From Rahnella aquatilis CIP 78.65 = ATCC 33071 (lineage in GTDB: Bacteria; Pseudomonadota; Gammaproteobacteria; Enterobacterales; Enterobacteriaceae): a DNA stretch of 64,000 nt. Location: the NCBI RefSeq assembly GCF_000241955.1, contig NC_016818.1, forward strand, positions 1,302,001 through 1,366,000, written 5' to 3'. Below, piece after piece: positions 37,500-47,820 of this stretch; the stretch's first letter is position 1, and each line of letters begins with the position of its first letter. The notes under the pieces are model-generated. The model searched no databases. It saw only the letters and a list, made by a program, of their open reading frames with translations, and was not told where the DNA came from. A program made the translations under genes and the position numbers.

Positions 37500-38510
37500 A
37501 TGTCTGATGGCTGGAATATTGCGCTGCTTGGTGCAACGGGCGCAGTCGGTGATGCGTTACTGGAATTATTGGCTGATCGTCAGTTCCCGGTTGGTGAGCT
37601 CTTCCCGCTGGCAAGTGAACGCAGCGCCGGTAAGACCGTGCGTTTTAACGGCAAAAGTCTGCGCGTACAACAGGCATCTGAGTTCGACTGGTCGCAGGTT
37701 CAGCTGGCGTTTTTTGTTGCAGGTGCTGAAGCCTCTGCCTTATATGCCGAAGAAGCGGCAAATCAGGGCTGTCTGGTGATCGACAGCAGTGGCCTGTTCT
37801 CGCCTGAACACGACATTCCGCTGGTGGTGCCGGGCGTGAATCCTGACGCACTGTCTCATTACCGTAACCGCAATATCGTGGCGGTGGCCGACAGCCTGAC
37901 CAGTCAGTTGCTGACCGCCATCAAACCGCTGACCGAACAGGCCGGTTTGTCCCGTCTGCACGTCACGTCGCTGCTGTCCGTTTCGGCGCTGGGCAAAGCC
38001 GCTGTTGACGATCTGGCCGGGCAAAGCGCCCGTCTGCTGAACGGTATTCCGGCAGAAGAAGGCATATTCAGCAAACAGCTGGCGTTTAACCTTTTACCAC
38101 TGGTCAGCGATGAAGAGGGCAGTGTGCGTCAGGAACGCCGTCTGGTGGATCAGGTTCGCAAAGTGTTGCAGGACGATGGCCTGCCGATTTCGGTCAGTTG
38201 CGTGCAGTCGCCGGTGTTTTACGGTCACGCGCAGGTGGTCCATATGGAAGGTTTGCGTCCGCTGTCAGCAGAAGAAGCGCGTGCTGAACTTGAACGCATT
38301 GATGATATCAATCTGAGTGATGAAGATGATTTCCCGACGCAGGTCAGCGATGCTTCCGGCAACGCCAATCTGAGCATCGGTTGTATCCGTAATGACTACG
38401 GCATTCCTGAGTTACTGCAATTCTGGTCAGTGGCTGACAACGTCCGTTTTGGCGGCGCACTGATGGCGGTGGAAACCGCAGAGAAGCTGATTAACGAGTA
38501 CTGGTACTGA
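37500..38510 (+). CDS. usg: Usg, aspartate-semialdehyde dehydrogenase-like protein
   Basis: This 336-residue protein has the ASADH fold signature ([20 protein letters not shown]) and the conserved [16 protein letters not shown] region. At the position of the ASADH catalytic cysteine (N-P-N-C-S/T in active enzymes) it reads VADSLTSQL, so the nucleophile is absent and dehydrogenase activity is not expected. Usg is conserved upstream of truA with no known function. The start at ATG 37500 has CTGGAGAATACCA before it. truA begins 2 bases after the stop. Confidence 0.94.
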   Translation: MSDGWNIALLGATGAVGDALLELLADRQFPVGELFPLASERSAGKTVRFNGKSLRVQQASEFDWSQVQLAFFVAGAEASALYAEEAANQGCLVIDSSGLFSPEHDIPLVVPGVNPDALSHYRNRNIVAVADSLTSQLLTAIKPLTEQAGLSRLHVTSLLSVSALGKAAVDDLAGQSARLLNGIPAEEGIFSKQLAFNLLPLVSDEEGSVRQERRLVDQVRKVLQDDGLPISVSCVQSPVFYGHAQVVHMEGLRPLSAEEARAELERIDDINLSDEDDFPTQVSDASGNANLSIGCIRNDYGIPELLQFWSVADNVRFGGALMAVETAEKLINEYWY

Positions 38511-38512
38511 TT

Positions 38513-39343
38513 ATGTCCGACGAAGTGATCGCTGACGTCAGCACCACACCGGTAGCCGGACGTGTGGCGTTAGGCATTGAATATGACGGCAGTGCCTATT
38601 TTGGCTGGCAGCGTCAGCAGGGCGTTGCCAGCGTGCAGGAATGTCTGGAAAAGGCACTGAGCCGCGTGGCCAATGCACCGGTTGTGGTGTTTTGCGCCGG
38701 ACGTACTGATGCAGGTGTCAGCGCGACGGGGCAGGTGGTGCATTTCGACACGCCGGTGCTGCGTAAAGATGCGGCGTGGACGATGGGGGTGAATACCCAT
38801 TTACCCAAAGATATTGCTGTGCGCTGGTGCGCGAATGTGGGCGACGATTTTCACGCCCGTTTCAGCGCCACCGCCCGCCGGTATCGCTATGTTATTTATA
38901 ACAACCGTTACCGTTCAGCGATTTTGCACGCCGGCGTGACCCATGTTCATATGCCGCTCGACGTCGAAAAAATGCAGCTTGCCGGTCAGGCGTTGCTGGG
39001 TGAGAACGATTTCACCTCTTTTCGTGCATCACAGTGCCAGTCGCGCACGCCGTGGCGTTATGTGATGCATGTGAATGTGAGCCGTCACGGCAGTTATGTC
39101 GTGGTCGATATCAAGGCTAATGCGTTTGTTCATCACATGGTGCGCAATATCGTGGGCAGTCTGGTGGAAATTGGCGCGGGCAATCAGCCTGTTGGCTGGA
39201 TGGGAGAACTGCTGGCCGCGAAAGATCGCAATCTTGCGGCTGCCACCGGTAAGCCGGAAGGGTTGTATCTGGTTTCCGTGGATTACCCCGAGAAATTTGC
39301 GCTGCCGCAGGTGAATATGGGACCCCTGTTTCTCGAAGACTAA
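38513..39343 (+). CDS. truA: TruA, tRNA pseudouridine(38-40) synthase
   Basis: This 276-residue enzyme has catalytic Asp in [20 protein letters not shown] (about residue 67). [15 protein letters not shown] and [15 protein letters not shown] are also TruA signatures. It makes pseudouridine at positions 38-40 of many tRNAs. It is tightly coupled behind usg. Confidence 0.97.
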   Translation: MSDEVIADVSTTPVAGRVALGIEYDGSAYFGWQRQQGVASVQECLEKALSRVANAPVVVFCAGRTDAGVSATGQVVHFDTPVLRKDAAWTMGVNTHLPKDIAVRWCANVGDDFHARFSATARRYRYVIYNNRYRSAILHAGVTHVHMPLDVEKMQLAGQALLGENDFTSFRASQCQSRTPWRYVMHVNVSRHGSYVVVDIKANAFVHHMVRNIVGSLVEIGAGNQPVGWMGELLAAKDRNLAAATGKPEGLYLVSVDYPEKFALPQVNMGPLFLED

Positions 39344-39418
39344 GTTCCCTGAAGATTAAGGAACGGGTAAAGCGACTGTTTAAATGGGCTGTTAAACCGA
39401 AAAGAGGTGGAAAATCAA

Positions 39419-40087
39419 ATGGGTTTTATTCACTTTGTCATTGATTTCATTTTGCATATTGATGTGCATTTAGCGGAGCTGGTTGCGCAGTATGGCATCT
39501 GGGTTTACGGCATTTTATTCCTGATTTTGTTCTGCGAAACCGGTCTTGTGGTGACGCCTTTCCTGCCGGGTGACTCATTATTGTTCGTGGCAGGCGCGCT
39601 GGCGGCGTTGCCGGGCAACGACCTGAACGTCCATCTGATGGCGTTCCTGATGGCCATTGCGGCGATACTCGGCGATGCAGTGAACTACACTATCGGACGG
39701 GTATTTGGTGAACGTCTGTTCAGTAATCCTGATTCAAAGATTTTCCGTCGCAGTTATTTGGACAAGACGCATAAGTTTTACGAGAAACATGGCGGCAAAA
39801 CGATTATTCTTGCGCGCTTCGTGCCGATCGTCCGCACGTTCGCGCCATTTGTGGCCGGTATGGGGCATATGTCTTACCGCCATTTTGCAGCGTATAACGT
39901 GATTGGGGCACTGGTTTGGGTACTGTTATTTACCTATGCTGGCTACCTTTTCGGTGATCTGCCGATTGTTCAGGAAAATCTGAAATTGCTGATCGTGGCG
40001 ATCATAGTGGTTTCCATCCTGCCGGGTGTGGTCGAAATCTGGCGGCACAAACGCGCAGCGGCCAAAGAAAGGCGTCAGCAGGATTAA
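39419..40087 (+). CDS. dedA: DedA family inner-membrane protein
   Basis: This 222-residue polytopic protein is nearly identical in pattern to E. coli Ded[40 protein letters not shown], then [20 protein letters not shown] and the [10 protein letters not shown] block. DedA proteins are tied to membrane homeostasis and, in several families, polyprenyl-phosphate or phospholipid flipping. The ATG at 39419 matches relatives; the upstream GTG does not. Confidence 0.95.
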   Translation: MGFIHFVIDFILHIDVHLAELVAQYGIWVYGILFLILFCETGLVVTPFLPGDSLLFVAGALAALPGNDLNVHLMAFLMAIAAILGDAVNYTIGRVFGERLFSNPDSKIFRRSYLDKTHKFYEKHGGKTIILARFVPIVRTFAPFVAGMGHMSYRHFAAYNVIGALVWVLLFTYAGYLFGDLPIVQENLKLLIVAIIVVSILPGVVEIWRHKRAAAKERRQQD

Positions 40088-40349
40088 TCCCGGACGTTTT
40101 TTACGCAAGCGCTTTAAAATTTAAGGCATTAAACCTGAGGGTAAGACCAGTTTTTTATCCACAGTGTCTGGCCGTTATGGTTTAATGAGCGACAATTTAT
40201 GGTCTGTTCCTGCGAACAACCCTTCTGTGGCGCGGTGTGTGAGGTTTTTTATCACCCCGCACACAGGTGATTTTGGGTAGGTTTCAGGGGACTTGTTACA
40301 GCATGAACAGCGGACTGGCTTCGGCCGGGTTCAAACAGAAAGGTTATCG

Positions 40350-41264
40350 ATGAGCTGGATTGAACGAATTCTTAGTAAGAGCACTGACTCGCAAACCCGT
40401 AAGGCCAGTATTCCTGAGGGCGTCTGGACTAAATGTGACAGCTGCGGGCAGGTTCTTTACCGCGCCGAGCTTGAGCGCAATCTCATGGTGTGCCCTAAGT
40501 GCGACCACCATATGCGCCTTACCGCGCGTATGCGTCTGTCCACTTTCATGGATGAGGGCAGTGAGGTTGAGTTAGGCAGCGAGCTTGAGCCTAAAGATGT
40601 TCTGAAGTTTAAAGATTCCAAGAAATACAAAGATCGCTTGGTTGCAGCACAAAAAGAAACCAACGAAAAAGACGCGATGGTCGTCATGAAAGGTACGCTG
40701 TTTGGCATGCCAATCGTGGTCGCATCGTTTGAATTTGCCTTCATGGGCGGTTCAATGGCGTCCGTTGTGGGGGCGCGTTTTGTGCGAGCCGTTGAGCAGG
40801 CACTGGAAGATAACTGCCCGCTGGTGTGTTTCTCTGCCAGTGGCGGCGCCCGTATGCAGGAAGCGCTGATGTCGCTGATGCAGATGGCGAAAACCAGTGC
40901 AGCACTGGCGAAATTACAGGAACGCGGCTTGCCGTACATTTCTGTTCTGACTGACCCGACCATGGGCGGTGTTTCTGCCAGTCTGGCGATGCTGGGCGAT
41001 ATTAACGTCGCTGAGCCGAAAGCGCTGATCGGTTTCGCCGGTCCACGCGTTATCGAGCAGACCGTTCGCGAAAAACTGCCGCCGGGCTTCCAGCGCAGTG
41101 AGTTCCTGATCGAAAAAGGTGCGATTGATATGATCGTACGTCGTCCTGAAATGCGAGCCAAACTGGGCAGCGTTCTGGCGAAACTGACCGGGCAACCGGA
41201 GCCAAAAGTGGCTGACGTCCATGTGGCTGTCAACGGTTCTGCCGCTGACAACCAGGATGCCTGA
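40350..41264 (+). CDS. accD: AccD, acetyl-CoA carboxylase carboxyltransferase beta subunit
   Basis: This 304-residue subunit has the N-terminal zinc finger (Cys29-X2-Cys32 and MVCPKC further on) and a crotonase-like carboxyltransferase domain with [12 protein letters not shown] and [19 protein letters not shown]. With AccA it forms malonyl-CoA, the first step of fatty-acid synthesis. The start ATG 40350 is preceded by AAAGGTTATCG. Length equals E. coli. Confidence 0.98.
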   Translation: MSWIERILSKSTDSQTRKASIPEGVWTKCDSCGQVLYRAELERNLMVCPKCDHHMRLTARMRLSTFMDEGSEVELGSELEPKDVLKFKDSKKYKDRLVAAQKETNEKDAMVVMKGTLFGMPIVVASFEFAFMGGSMASVVGARFVRAVEQALEDNCPLVCFSASGGARMQEALMSLMQMAKTSAALAKLQERGLPYISVLTDPTMGGVSASLAMLGDINVAEPKALIGFAGPRVIEQTVREKLPPGFQRSEFLIEKGAIDMIVRRPEMRAKLGSVLAKLTGQPEPKVADVHVAVNGSAADNQDA

Positions 41265-41452
41265 TCGAACAGGGTAAACGCCGGTCAGTTATTCGGGCGG
41301 CCATCGCATGTTGTGCCGCCCACACTGTTTTTCTGCAAAACAGACAGCCGTGCTTTTACTCTGTTGGTATGATCTGACAAAGAGGGCATTGCCTGCTGTC
41401 ACAGTCTGGTGATGTAGTGTCGAAGTGGACCTGACAAGGTTGAACGGGACTC

Positions 41453-42739
41453 ATGCAAAATCAACTTATTCCCCAAGCCACGTCGCCTTTGGCCACGTGG
41501 CTTTATTATCTCGAACATCTCCACTCTCAGGCTATTGAGCTTGGCCTTGATCGGGTCAAAGCGGTTGCCGCGAAACTCGATTTACTGACGCCTGCGCCGC
41601 TGGTTTTCACCGTAGCCGGAACCAACGGCAAAGGCACCACCTGTGCGACGCTGGAGTCCATTCTGATGGCGGCGGGTTACCGTGTGGGCGTTTACAGCTC
41701 CCCGCATCTGGTGCGTTACACCGAACGTGTCCGGATTCAGGGGGAAGAATTAGCGGAATCTGCGCATTGCGAATCTTTTGCGGTGCTGGAAGCTGGCCGT
41801 GGCGATATCTCGCTGACCTATTTTGAATACGGTACATTGTCGGCGTTGCAGCTGTTTAAACAGGCTACGCTGGATGTGGTGATACTTGAAGTCGGGCTGG
41901 GCGGGCGTCTGGACGCGACCAATATTGTCGATGCCAGCGTGGCTGTCGTTACCAGCATTGCGCTCGATCATACCGACTGGCTGGGTTCTGACCGCGAAAG
42001 CATTGGCCGCGAAAAAGCCGGTATTTTCCGTAGCGGTAAACCGGCCGTGGTCGGTGAGCCGGAGATGCCGCAATCTATTGCTGCCGTTGCGCAGGAAAAA
42101 CACGCTGATTTACATCGCCGTGATGTCAACTGGCATTTTTCTGCGGATGCCGGACAGTGGCGCTGGGCAGCGCTGGAAGAAGGCCATGAGGTTAACGGGC
42201 TGGAGGGTTTACCGTTGCCAAATGTCCCGCTGGCTAACGCCGCGACCGCGCTGGCCGCGCTGCATTATTCCACCCTGGATATTCCTGAAGCCGCGTTGCG
42301 CGCTGGTTTACAGCGCGCGGCCTTGCCGGGGCGTTTCCAGACGGTGAGTGAATCACCTCGTCTGATCCTGGATGTCGCGCACAACCCGCATGCGGCGGCG
42401 TATCTGGCCGGACGCCTGGCGGAACAGCCACGTAATGGCGGCAAAGTACGCGCCGTCGTCGGAATGTTGAAAGACAAAGATATTGCCGGTACGCTGGCTT
42501 GCCTGTCGCCTCAGGTGGATGAATGGTATTGCGCGCCGCTGGAAGGCCCGCGCGGGGCCAGTGTTGAAGAACTGACGGCACATCTGCCGCAGGCGCACCA
42601 GTTTGATGATGTGGAGTCTGCCTGGAAACAGGCTATGCAGGAGGCGGCTCCTCAGGATATTGTGATTGTCTGCGGCTCGTTCCATACCGTAGCTCACGTA
42701 ATGGATGCTATAGACACGGGGAAAACCAGTGGCAAGTAA
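41453..42739 (+). CDS. folC: FolC, dihydrofolate synthase/folylpolyglutamate synthase
   Basis: This 428-residue Mur-ligase family enzyme has the P-loop TVAGTNGKGTTCATLESIL (about residues 46-64), LEVGLGGRLDATN and the C-terminal HNPHAAAYLAGRL. It adds glutamate to dihydropteroate and then to folates. It overlaps the dedD start by 11 bases. Confidence 0.97.
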   Translation: MQNQLIPQATSPLATWLYYLEHLHSQAIELGLDRVKAVAAKLDLLTPAPLVFTVAGTNGKGTTCATLESILMAAGYRVGVYSSPHLVRYTERVRIQGEELAESAHCESFAVLEAGRGDISLTYFEYGTLSALQLFKQATLDVVILEVGLGGRLDATNIVDASVAVVTSIALDHTDWLGSDRESIGREKAGIFRSGKPAVVGEPEMPQSIAAVAQEKHADLHRRDVNWHFSADAGQWRWAALEEGHEVNGLEGLPLPNVPLANAATALAALHYSTLDIPEAALRAGLQRAALPGRFQTVSESPRLILDVAHNPHAAAYLAGRLAEQPRNGGKVRAVVGMLKDKDIAGTLACLSPQVDEWYCAPLEGPRGASVEELTAHLPQAHQFDDVESAWKQAMQEAAPQDIVIVCGSFHTVAHVMDAIDTGKTSGK

Positions 42740-43517
42740 GTTTCAAAATCGTCTGGTCGGGACGGTCATTCTGGTGGCGCTGGGCGTCATCATTTTGCCC
42801 GGTTTACTCGACGGCAAGAAAAAGCATTACGAAGACGAATTTGCGTCTATTCCATTGGTGCCAAAACCGGGTGATGTTGAGGAACAGGATTCGGTGCCAC
42901 CGGTCACGCAATCTTTGCCTGCTCAGCCGCCGGAAGGTGCTGATCAGGCCATGAACGGCGAACCGGACATGGAGAGTTCAGCCAACAATACCAATGCCGC
43001 GAATCAGGGCAATGTGGCACCCGGCAACACCACAATAGAAGCTCCGCCGGCCACCACGCTGCCTGAACAGAAAAAACCGGTACAGACCGCGCCGGTCAAA
43101 CCTGCGCCTCAGAAGCCAAAAACGATTGAACCTAAACCGATGGTGGAAGCTAAGCCCACGGTGAAACCGAAGCCTGTGGAGCAGCCGAAACCGGCCGAAC
43201 AACCGAAGGCGGTTGCCGAACAACCTAAACCGGTTGAACAGCCGAAGGCTGCGCCGGAAGAAAAAGCGCCAGCAGGGCAGTCTTATGTGGTGCAACTTGG
43301 CGCACTGAAAAATGCCGCCAAAGCCAATGAGATTGTGGCAAATCTGCGGTTGTCTGGTTTCCGTGCTTACACCGTTCCGGCCACACCGGTTCAGGGGCAG
43401 ATCACGCGCCTGTACGTCGGCCCGGATGCCTCGAAGCAGAAGCTTGAAGCGTCACTTCCGCAACTGCAACAGCTGAGTGGATTAGGTGGGCAGGTTCGCG
43501 CATACAGCGCGCACTGA
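42729..43517 (+). CDS. dedD: DedD, SPOR-domain cell-division protein
   Basis: This 262-residue protein has a short cytoplasmic start, one membrane helix (about residues 9-26), a long periplasmic Pro/Lys/Glu-rich linker with repeated KPVEQPKPAEQPK units, and a C-terminal SPOR domain (SYVVQLGALKNAAKANEIVA). DedD localises to the septum by binding denuded glycan strands. The start is GTG 42729 inside folC, so translation is coupled. The linker is longer than in E. coli (220 aa total). Confidence 0.94.
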   Translation: MASKFQNRLVGTVILVALGVIILPGLLDGKKKHYEDEFASIPLVPKPGDVEEQDSVPPVTQSLPAQPPEGADQAMNGEPDMESSANNTNAANQGNVAPGNTTIEAPPATTLPEQKKPVQTAPVKPAPQKPKTIEPKPMVEAKPTVKPKPVEQPKPAEQPKAVAEQPKPVEQPKAAPEEKAPAGQSYVVQLGALKNAAKANEIVANLRLSGFRAYTVPATPVQGQITRLYVGPDASKQKLEASLPQLQQLSGLGGQVRAYSAH

Positions 43518-43522
43518 CTTTG

Positions 43523-43630
43523 CTCCTCCCCCTGCGAAGGGGGAGGCTGGGAGGGGGTTTAGCAGGCAGCGTTAGATTCAGAGTTGCCCTTAATACCCCA
43601 CCCCAAACCCTCCTTTTGCAGGGGAGGGAG
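43523..43630. repeat. Inverted pair of GC-rich hairpin repeats
   Basis: A forward copy (CTCCCCCTGCGAAGGGGGAGG, then CTGGGAGGGGG; 43523-43559) and an inverted copy (43593-43630) face each other in the dedD-cvpA gap. Related copies are at 50031-50067 and 53089-53127. Each is a 6-10 base CT/AG stem with a G-rich tail, similar in style to REP/BIME elements. Confidence 0.7.
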
Positions 43631-43657
43631 TTGATAAATACATAAAAAATACCACGG

Positions 43658-43686
43658 AGGGCACAAGCGATTTGTGCCCTTTTTCT
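43658..43686 (+). terminator. Terminator after dedD
   Basis: AGGGCACAA-GCGAT-TTGTGCCCTTTTTCT forms an intrinsic terminator between the repeat pair and the cvpA promoter. It ends transcription from the dedD side. Confidence 0.85.
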
Positions 43687-43780
43687 ATAAGATCCTCTGG
43701 CTGGATTTTTATAGGTTTATGCTGCGATTGAGGTTTTTTTAATCGCTATTATTAATTTGTCTGACCGGCTGATTTCCCCT

Positions 43781-43796
43781 ACGCAAACGTTTTCTT
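43781..43796. promoter_or_regulatory. PurR operator of cvpA-purF
   Basis: ACGCAAACGTTTTCTT matches the PurR consensus and, as I recall it, the E. coli cvpA-purF operator. It is followed by a probable -10 (TAGAAT at about 43805) and lies 70 bases before cvpA. Confidence 0.85.
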
Positions 43797-43865
43797 TTTC
43801 TGTTAGAATTCGCCGCGAACGGGATGCCGGGGCAGATGTGACTGGATTAGACACTGGAATAGTTA

Positions 43866-44357
43866 ATGGTCTGGATTGATTACGTCATTATTGCGGTTAT
43901 CGGATTTTCTGCTTTAGTCAGTTTAATCCGTGGCTTTGTTCGTGAGGCTTTATCGCTGGTAACCTGGGCTTGCGCCTTTTTTGTTGCCAGCCATTATTAC
44001 CCTTACCTCGCCATCTACTTCACACGTTTCGAAGATGAGTTAGTTCGAAACGGGATCGCAATTGCCATCTTGTTCATCGCGACGTTGATCGTAGGTGCAA
44101 TTGTCAACTATGTGATTGGCTCACTGGTTGAAAGAACCGGGTTGTCCGGCACTGACAGGGTGTTAGGTGTGTGCTTCGGCGCACTGCGCGGGGTGTTAAT
44201 CGTCTCCGCGATGCTGTTCTTCCTCGATACTTTTACCGGTTTTTCACAAAGTGAAGACTGGAAACAATCCCAGTTGATCCCACAGTTCAGTTATATCATC
44301 AGGTGGTTCTTTGACTACCTGCAGAGCACGTCGAGTTTCTTGCCAAAACATATTTAG
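43866..44357 (+). CDS. cvpA: CvpA, inner-membrane protein of the purF operon
   Basis: This 163-residue protein has four membrane segments and begins MVWIDYVIIAVIGFSALVSL; SLIRGFVREALSLVTW is the family motif. CvpA is needed for colicin V production and contributes to envelope tolerance, but its mechanism is not settled. It is the first gene of the PurR-controlled operon, and purF follows 30 bases on. Confidence 0.95.
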   Translation: MVWIDYVIIAVIGFSALVSLIRGFVREALSLVTWACAFFVASHYYPYLAIYFTRFEDELVRNGIAIAILFIATLIVGAIVNYVIGSLVERTGLSGTDRVLGVCFGALRGVLIVSAMLFFLDTFTGFSQSEDWKQSQLIPQFSYIIRWFFDYLQSTSSFLPKHI

Positions 44358-44387
44358 TTTTGGCAGCGCTGAAGAGGAAAAGACAAC

Positions 44388-45905
44388 ATGTGCGGTATTG
44401 TCGGTATCGCCGGTTTCATGCCGGTAAACCAGTCGATTTATGACGCGTTAACGGTGTTACAACACCGTGGTCAGGATGCCGCAGGCATCACCACCATCGA
44501 TGCGAATAATAACTTCCGTTTACGTAAAGCGAATGGCCTGGTGAAGGATGTTTTCGAAGCCCGCCATATGCAACGCTTACAGGGCAACATGGGTATCGGC
44601 CATGTGCGCTACCCAACGGCTGGCAGTTCCAGCGCTTCAGAAGCTCAACCTTTTTACGTCAACTCTCCGTTCGGCATCACCCTTGCCCATAACGGTAACC
44701 TGACCAATGCTCACGAATTGCGCAGCAACCTGTTCGAAGGGCAGCGTCGTCATGTGAACACCACGTCCGATTCTGAGATCCTGCTGAATATTCTGGCGAG
44801 TGAACTGGATCGTTTCCAGCATTACCCGCTGGAAGCTGACAACATTTTTGCTGCGGTTGCCGCAGTGAATCTGAAAATCCGTGGTGCTTACGCGTGTGTG
44901 GCGATGATTATCGGCCACGGCATGCTGGCGTTCCGTGACCCGCACGGTATCCGTCCGCTGGTCATCGGTAAACGTACGCTGGAAGATGGCCGTAACGAGT
45001 ACATGGTGGCTTCTGAGAGTGTGGCGCTTGATACGCTGGGCTTTGAGTTCCTGCGCGACGTTGCGCCGGGCGAAGCGGTGTACATCACCGAAAAAGGTCA
45101 GCTGTTCACCCGCATGTGCGCGGAGAACCCGCAGTACAATCCGTGCCTGTTCGAATACGTCTATTTCGCGCGTCCGGATTCCTTCATCGATAAAATTTCC
45201 GTCTACAGCGCCCGTGTCCGTATGGGTGAAAAGCTGGGCGCGAAAATTGCCCGTGAATGGGAAGACCTGGATATCGACGTGGTGATCCCGATCCCGGAAA
45301 CCTCCTGTGATATCGCGCTGGAAATTGCCCGTATTCTGGATAAACCTTACCGTCAGGGGTTTGTGAAAAACCGCTATGTGGGTCGCACCTTTATCATGCC
45401 GGGCCAGCAGGAACGTCGTAAATCTGTACGTCGTAAACTGAATGCTAACCGCGCTGAATTCCGTGATAAAAACGTGCTGCTGGTGGATGACTCCATCGTA
45501 CGCGGTACGACTTCTCAGCAGATTGTTGAGATGGCGCGTGAAGCCGGGGCGCGACGTGTTTATCTGGCGTCTGCGGCACCGGAAATTCGTTTCCCGAATG
45601 TTTACGGTATCGATATGCCAAGCGCCAACGAGCTGATTGCTCATGGCCGTGAAGTCAGCGAAATCAATCAGATGATTGGTGCCGATGCCTTAATCTTCCA
45701 GGATCTGAGCGACCTTATCGCGGCAGTGAAAGAAGATAATATGGATATCGAGAAATTCGAATGTTCAGTCTTCGACGGTGTTTACGTCACCAAGGACGTT
45801 GACCAGAACTATCTGGAATACCTCGAAGCCCTGCGCAACGATGACGCTCAGGCGTTGCGTGGTCAGCAGGAAGCTGAAAACCTCGAGATGCATAACGAAG
45901 GCTAA
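44388..45905 (+). CDS. purF: PurF, amidophosphoribosyltransferase
   Basis: This 505-residue enzyme opens de novo purine synthesis by making phosphoribosylamine from PRPP and glutamine. The N-terminal nucleophile Cys is directly after Met ([13 protein letters not shown]), so no propeptide is needed. The PRPP-binding [19 protein letters not shown] is near residue 365. Length equals E. coli (505). Confidence 0.98.
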   Translation: MCGIVGIAGFMPVNQSIYDALTVLQHRGQDAAGITTIDANNNFRLRKANGLVKDVFEARHMQRLQGNMGIGHVRYPTAGSSSASEAQPFYVNSPFGITLAHNGNLTNAHELRSNLFEGQRRHVNTTSDSEILLNILASELDRFQHYPLEADNIFAAVAAVNLKIRGAYACVAMIIGHGMLAFRDPHGIRPLVIGKRTLEDGRNEYMVASESVALDTLGFEFLRDVAPGEAVYITEKGQLFTRMCAENPQYNPCLFEYVYFARPDSFIDKISVYSARVRMGEKLGAKIAREWEDLDIDVVIPIPETSCDIALEIARILDKPYRQGFVKNRYVGRTFIMPGQQERRKSVRRKLNANRAEFRDKNVLLVDDSIVRGTTSQQIVEMAREAGARRVYLASAAPEIRFPNVYGIDMPSANELIAHGREVSEINQMIGADALIFQDLSDLIAAVKEDNMDIEKFECSVFDGVYVTKDVDQNYLEYLEALRNDDAQALRGQQEAENLEMHNEG

Positions 45906-45930
45906 TCTGCCCGTTGCTGGCATTCTCTCA

Positions 45931-45971
45931 GGCGCGCCCCTCCGGTGAACACCGGGCGGGCGCGTTTTTTT
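45931..45971 (+). terminator. Terminator of cvpA-purF
   Basis: A GC-rich stem (GGCGCGCCC...GGGCGGGCGCG with an inner CCGGTG/CACCGG) followed by TTTTTTT lies 25 bases after the purF stop. Confidence 0.85.
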
Positions 45972-46035
45972 ATGCCTGAATTTATGTCAGTATTGGCACC
46001 ACCGGGTCCGGGTTCATTTTTCTAAGGCAGTGTTC

Positions 46036-46608
46036 ATGAAACAACTTATCGTCGGTATTTCCGGCGCCAGCGGCGCAATCTATGGTGTCAGGCTCTTGCA
46101 GGTATTGCAGAGCGTACCGGATATCGAAACACATCTGGTGATGAGCAATGCGGCCCGCCAGACGCTGACACTGGAAACCGATCTCACACTGCGCGACGTT
46201 CAGGCGCTGGCGGATGTGGTACATGATTCCCGCGATATCGCAGCCAGCATTTCTTCCGGTTCTTTTAAAACTGCCGGCATGGTGATTTTACCCTGCTCGA
46301 TCAAAACGCTCTCCGGCATCGTGAACAGTTACACCGACGGCCTGCTGACCCGTGCGGCGGACGTGGTGCTGAAAGAACATCGCCGTCTGGTGTTGTGTGT
46401 GCGCGAAACGCCGCTGCATCTCGGTCATCTGCGTCTGATGACGCAGGCCGCAGAGCTTGGCGCAATCATTATGCCGCCGGTCCCGGCGTTTTATCATCGC
46501 CCGGCCTCGGTGGAAGATATTATTGATCAGACGGTAAACCGGGTGATTGATCAGTTTGATATCGAACTGCCGGAAGACTTATTTGTTCGATGGCAGGGCA
46601 GCCACTAA
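46036..46608 (+). CDS. ubiX: UbiX, flavin prenyltransferase
   Basis: This 190-residue enzyme makes the prenylated FMN cofactor used by UbiD in ubiquinone synthesis. It has the FMN-binding IVGISGASGAIYGVRLL, SSGSFKTAGMVILPCSIKTL and RETPLHLGHLRLM. The ATG at 46036 matches E. coli; the GTG at 46030 is less likely. AAGG lies 8 bases before the start. Confidence 0.96.
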   Translation: MKQLIVGISGASGAIYGVRLLQVLQSVPDIETHLVMSNAARQTLTLETDLTLRDVQALADVVHDSRDIAASISSGSFKTAGMVILPCSIKTLSGIVNSYTDGLLTRAADVVLKEHRRLVLCVRETPLHLGHLRLMTQAAELGAIIMPPVPAFYHRPASVEDIIDQTVNRVIDQFDIELPEDLFVRWQGSH

Positions 46609-46654
46609 ACTTTCACGTCCCAATACGCACCCATTTCGCGCACTTCCGTTACAT

Positions 46655-46694
46655 TGCACCAACAATGATCACAATTTGATTCATTGAGGTGCAG
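46655..46694. promoter_or_regulatory. Two NtrC-like enhancer sites
   Basis: TGCACCAACAATGATCA (46655-46671) keeps the left half of the NtrC consensus (TGCACCA-N3-TGGTGCA), and TGATTCATTGAGGTGCA (46678-46694) keeps the right half. Two neighbouring sites about two helical turns apart are typical of NtrC enhancers. Confidence 0.6.
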
Positions 46695-46808
46695 TGTTAA
46701 ATCCCCCTTCAGCTATTCTTCCCTCAGACCTTTGAAAACTTTCATTATCCCGATGCTTTTTTGACCGGTTTTCACTCTCCCGCTGCGGAAAATCGCGATG
46801 CAGAGAAA

Positions 46809-46824
46809 CGGCACGAAAAGTGCA
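46809..46824 (+). promoter_or_regulatory. Sigma-54-type promoter of the his transport operon
   Basis: CGGCACGAAAAGTGCA matches TGGCACG-N4-TTGCA with the essential GG (46810-46811) and GC (46822-46823) exactly 12 bases apart. Transcription would start near 46835, about 95 bases before hisJ. argT/hisJ of enteric bacteria are nitrogen-regulated. Confidence 0.7.
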
Positions 46825-46930
46825 TGAGAAAACCTGGCAAAAAGCCATTTGCATCGTTCAGCAAACTATAAAAAGACGTTCATTCACGCACACACAACCA
46901 CAACAGATGAATAATCACTGAGGCTAATGT

Positions 46931-47713
46931 ATGAAAAAGTTGTTCAAGGTTCTTCCGCTGGTTCTGGTCTTAGCCAGTGCAGGCAGTGCATTTGCTGCCG
47001 CGCCTAAAGCAATTAATATCGGTACTGATCCGACTTACGCCCCATTTGAATCAAAAGACTCCAGCGGCAAGCTGGTGGGTTTTGATATCGACCTGGCAAA
47101 TGAGATGTGCAAACGTGCAGCCATTAAATGTACCTACGTTGAAAGCGATTTCGATGCGCTGATCCCGTCCCTGAAAGCGAAAAAAATTGATGCGATTATT
47201 TCCTCATTATCCATCACTGAAAAACGCCAGCAGGAAATTGATTTCACAGAGAAACTTTACGCCGCGAACGCCCGCCTGATCGCGCCTAAAGGATCAAAAG
47301 TGCTGCCTACTCTGGATGCGCTGAAAGGCAAAAACGTTGGCGTTTTGCAGGGCTCCACTCAGGAAGCTTATGCCAACGCGATGTGGCAACCAAAAGGCAT
47401 CAATGTGGTGGCTTACCAAAACCAGGATCTGATTTATGCCGATCTGGCTTCCGGTCGTCTTGACGCGGCATTCCAGGACGAAGTGGCAGGCAGCGAAGGC
47501 TTCCTGAAACAGGCTGCGGGTAAAGATTATGCGTTTGCGGGCCCGTCCGTTAAAGACGATAAATTCTTCGGCGTGGGCACCGGCATGGGGCTGCGTAAGA
47601 CGGATACTGATCTGAAAGATGCGCTGAACAAGGCATTTGACAGCATGCGTAAAGACGGGACTTACGACAAACTGGCGAAAAAATACTTCGACTTTGATGT
47701 TTACGGCGGCTGA
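46931..47713 (+). CDS. hisJ: HisJ/ArgT-type periplasmic amino-acid binding protein
   Basis: This 260-residue precursor has a signal of about 22 residues ending SAFA. The mature protein has [20 protein letters not shown] and [20 protein letters not shown], and ends [13 protein letters not shown] like E. coli HisJ and ArgT. It binds histidine or lysine/arginine/ornithine for the HisQMP importer. Only one binding protein is present, where E. coli has argT and hisJ in tandem, so it may serve both ligands. Confidence 0.92.
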   Translation: MKKLFKVLPLVLVLASAGSAFAAAPKAINIGTDPTYAPFESKDSSGKLVGFDIDLANEMCKRAAIKCTYVESDFDALIPSLKAKKIDAIISSLSITEKRQQEIDFTEKLYAANARLIAPKGSKVLPTLDALKGKNVGVLQGSTQEAYANAMWQPKGINVVAYQNQDLIYADLASGRLDAAFQDEVAGSEGFLKQAAGKDYAFAGPSVKDDKFFGVGTGMGLRKTDTDLKDALNKAFDSMRKDGTYDKLAKKYFDFDVYGG

Positions 47714-47820
47714 TACGCGTCGTGCGATGTGCCAAAGGGGGCGGCGTGTCCGCTCCCTGCGGTTCTGACGCTGGCCGTCGTTTTGCCTGCGCAGGGATCC
47801 ACTAAAGACAGGAAAAAACC

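Larger units (their letters stand above)
46609..46930. other. Regulatory region upstream of hisJ
   Basis: This 322-base gap has no gene. It holds two NtrC-like sites (46655-46694) and a sigma-54-type promoter (46809-46824), arranged as enhancer and promoter about 130 bases apart. Confidence 0.7.

Noticed and set aside
46855..46875. Second sigma-54-like element (TGGCA...TTTGCA)
   Set aside because: GG and GC are 15 bases apart instead of 12, so RpoN would not fit; the element at 46809-46824 has correct spacing.
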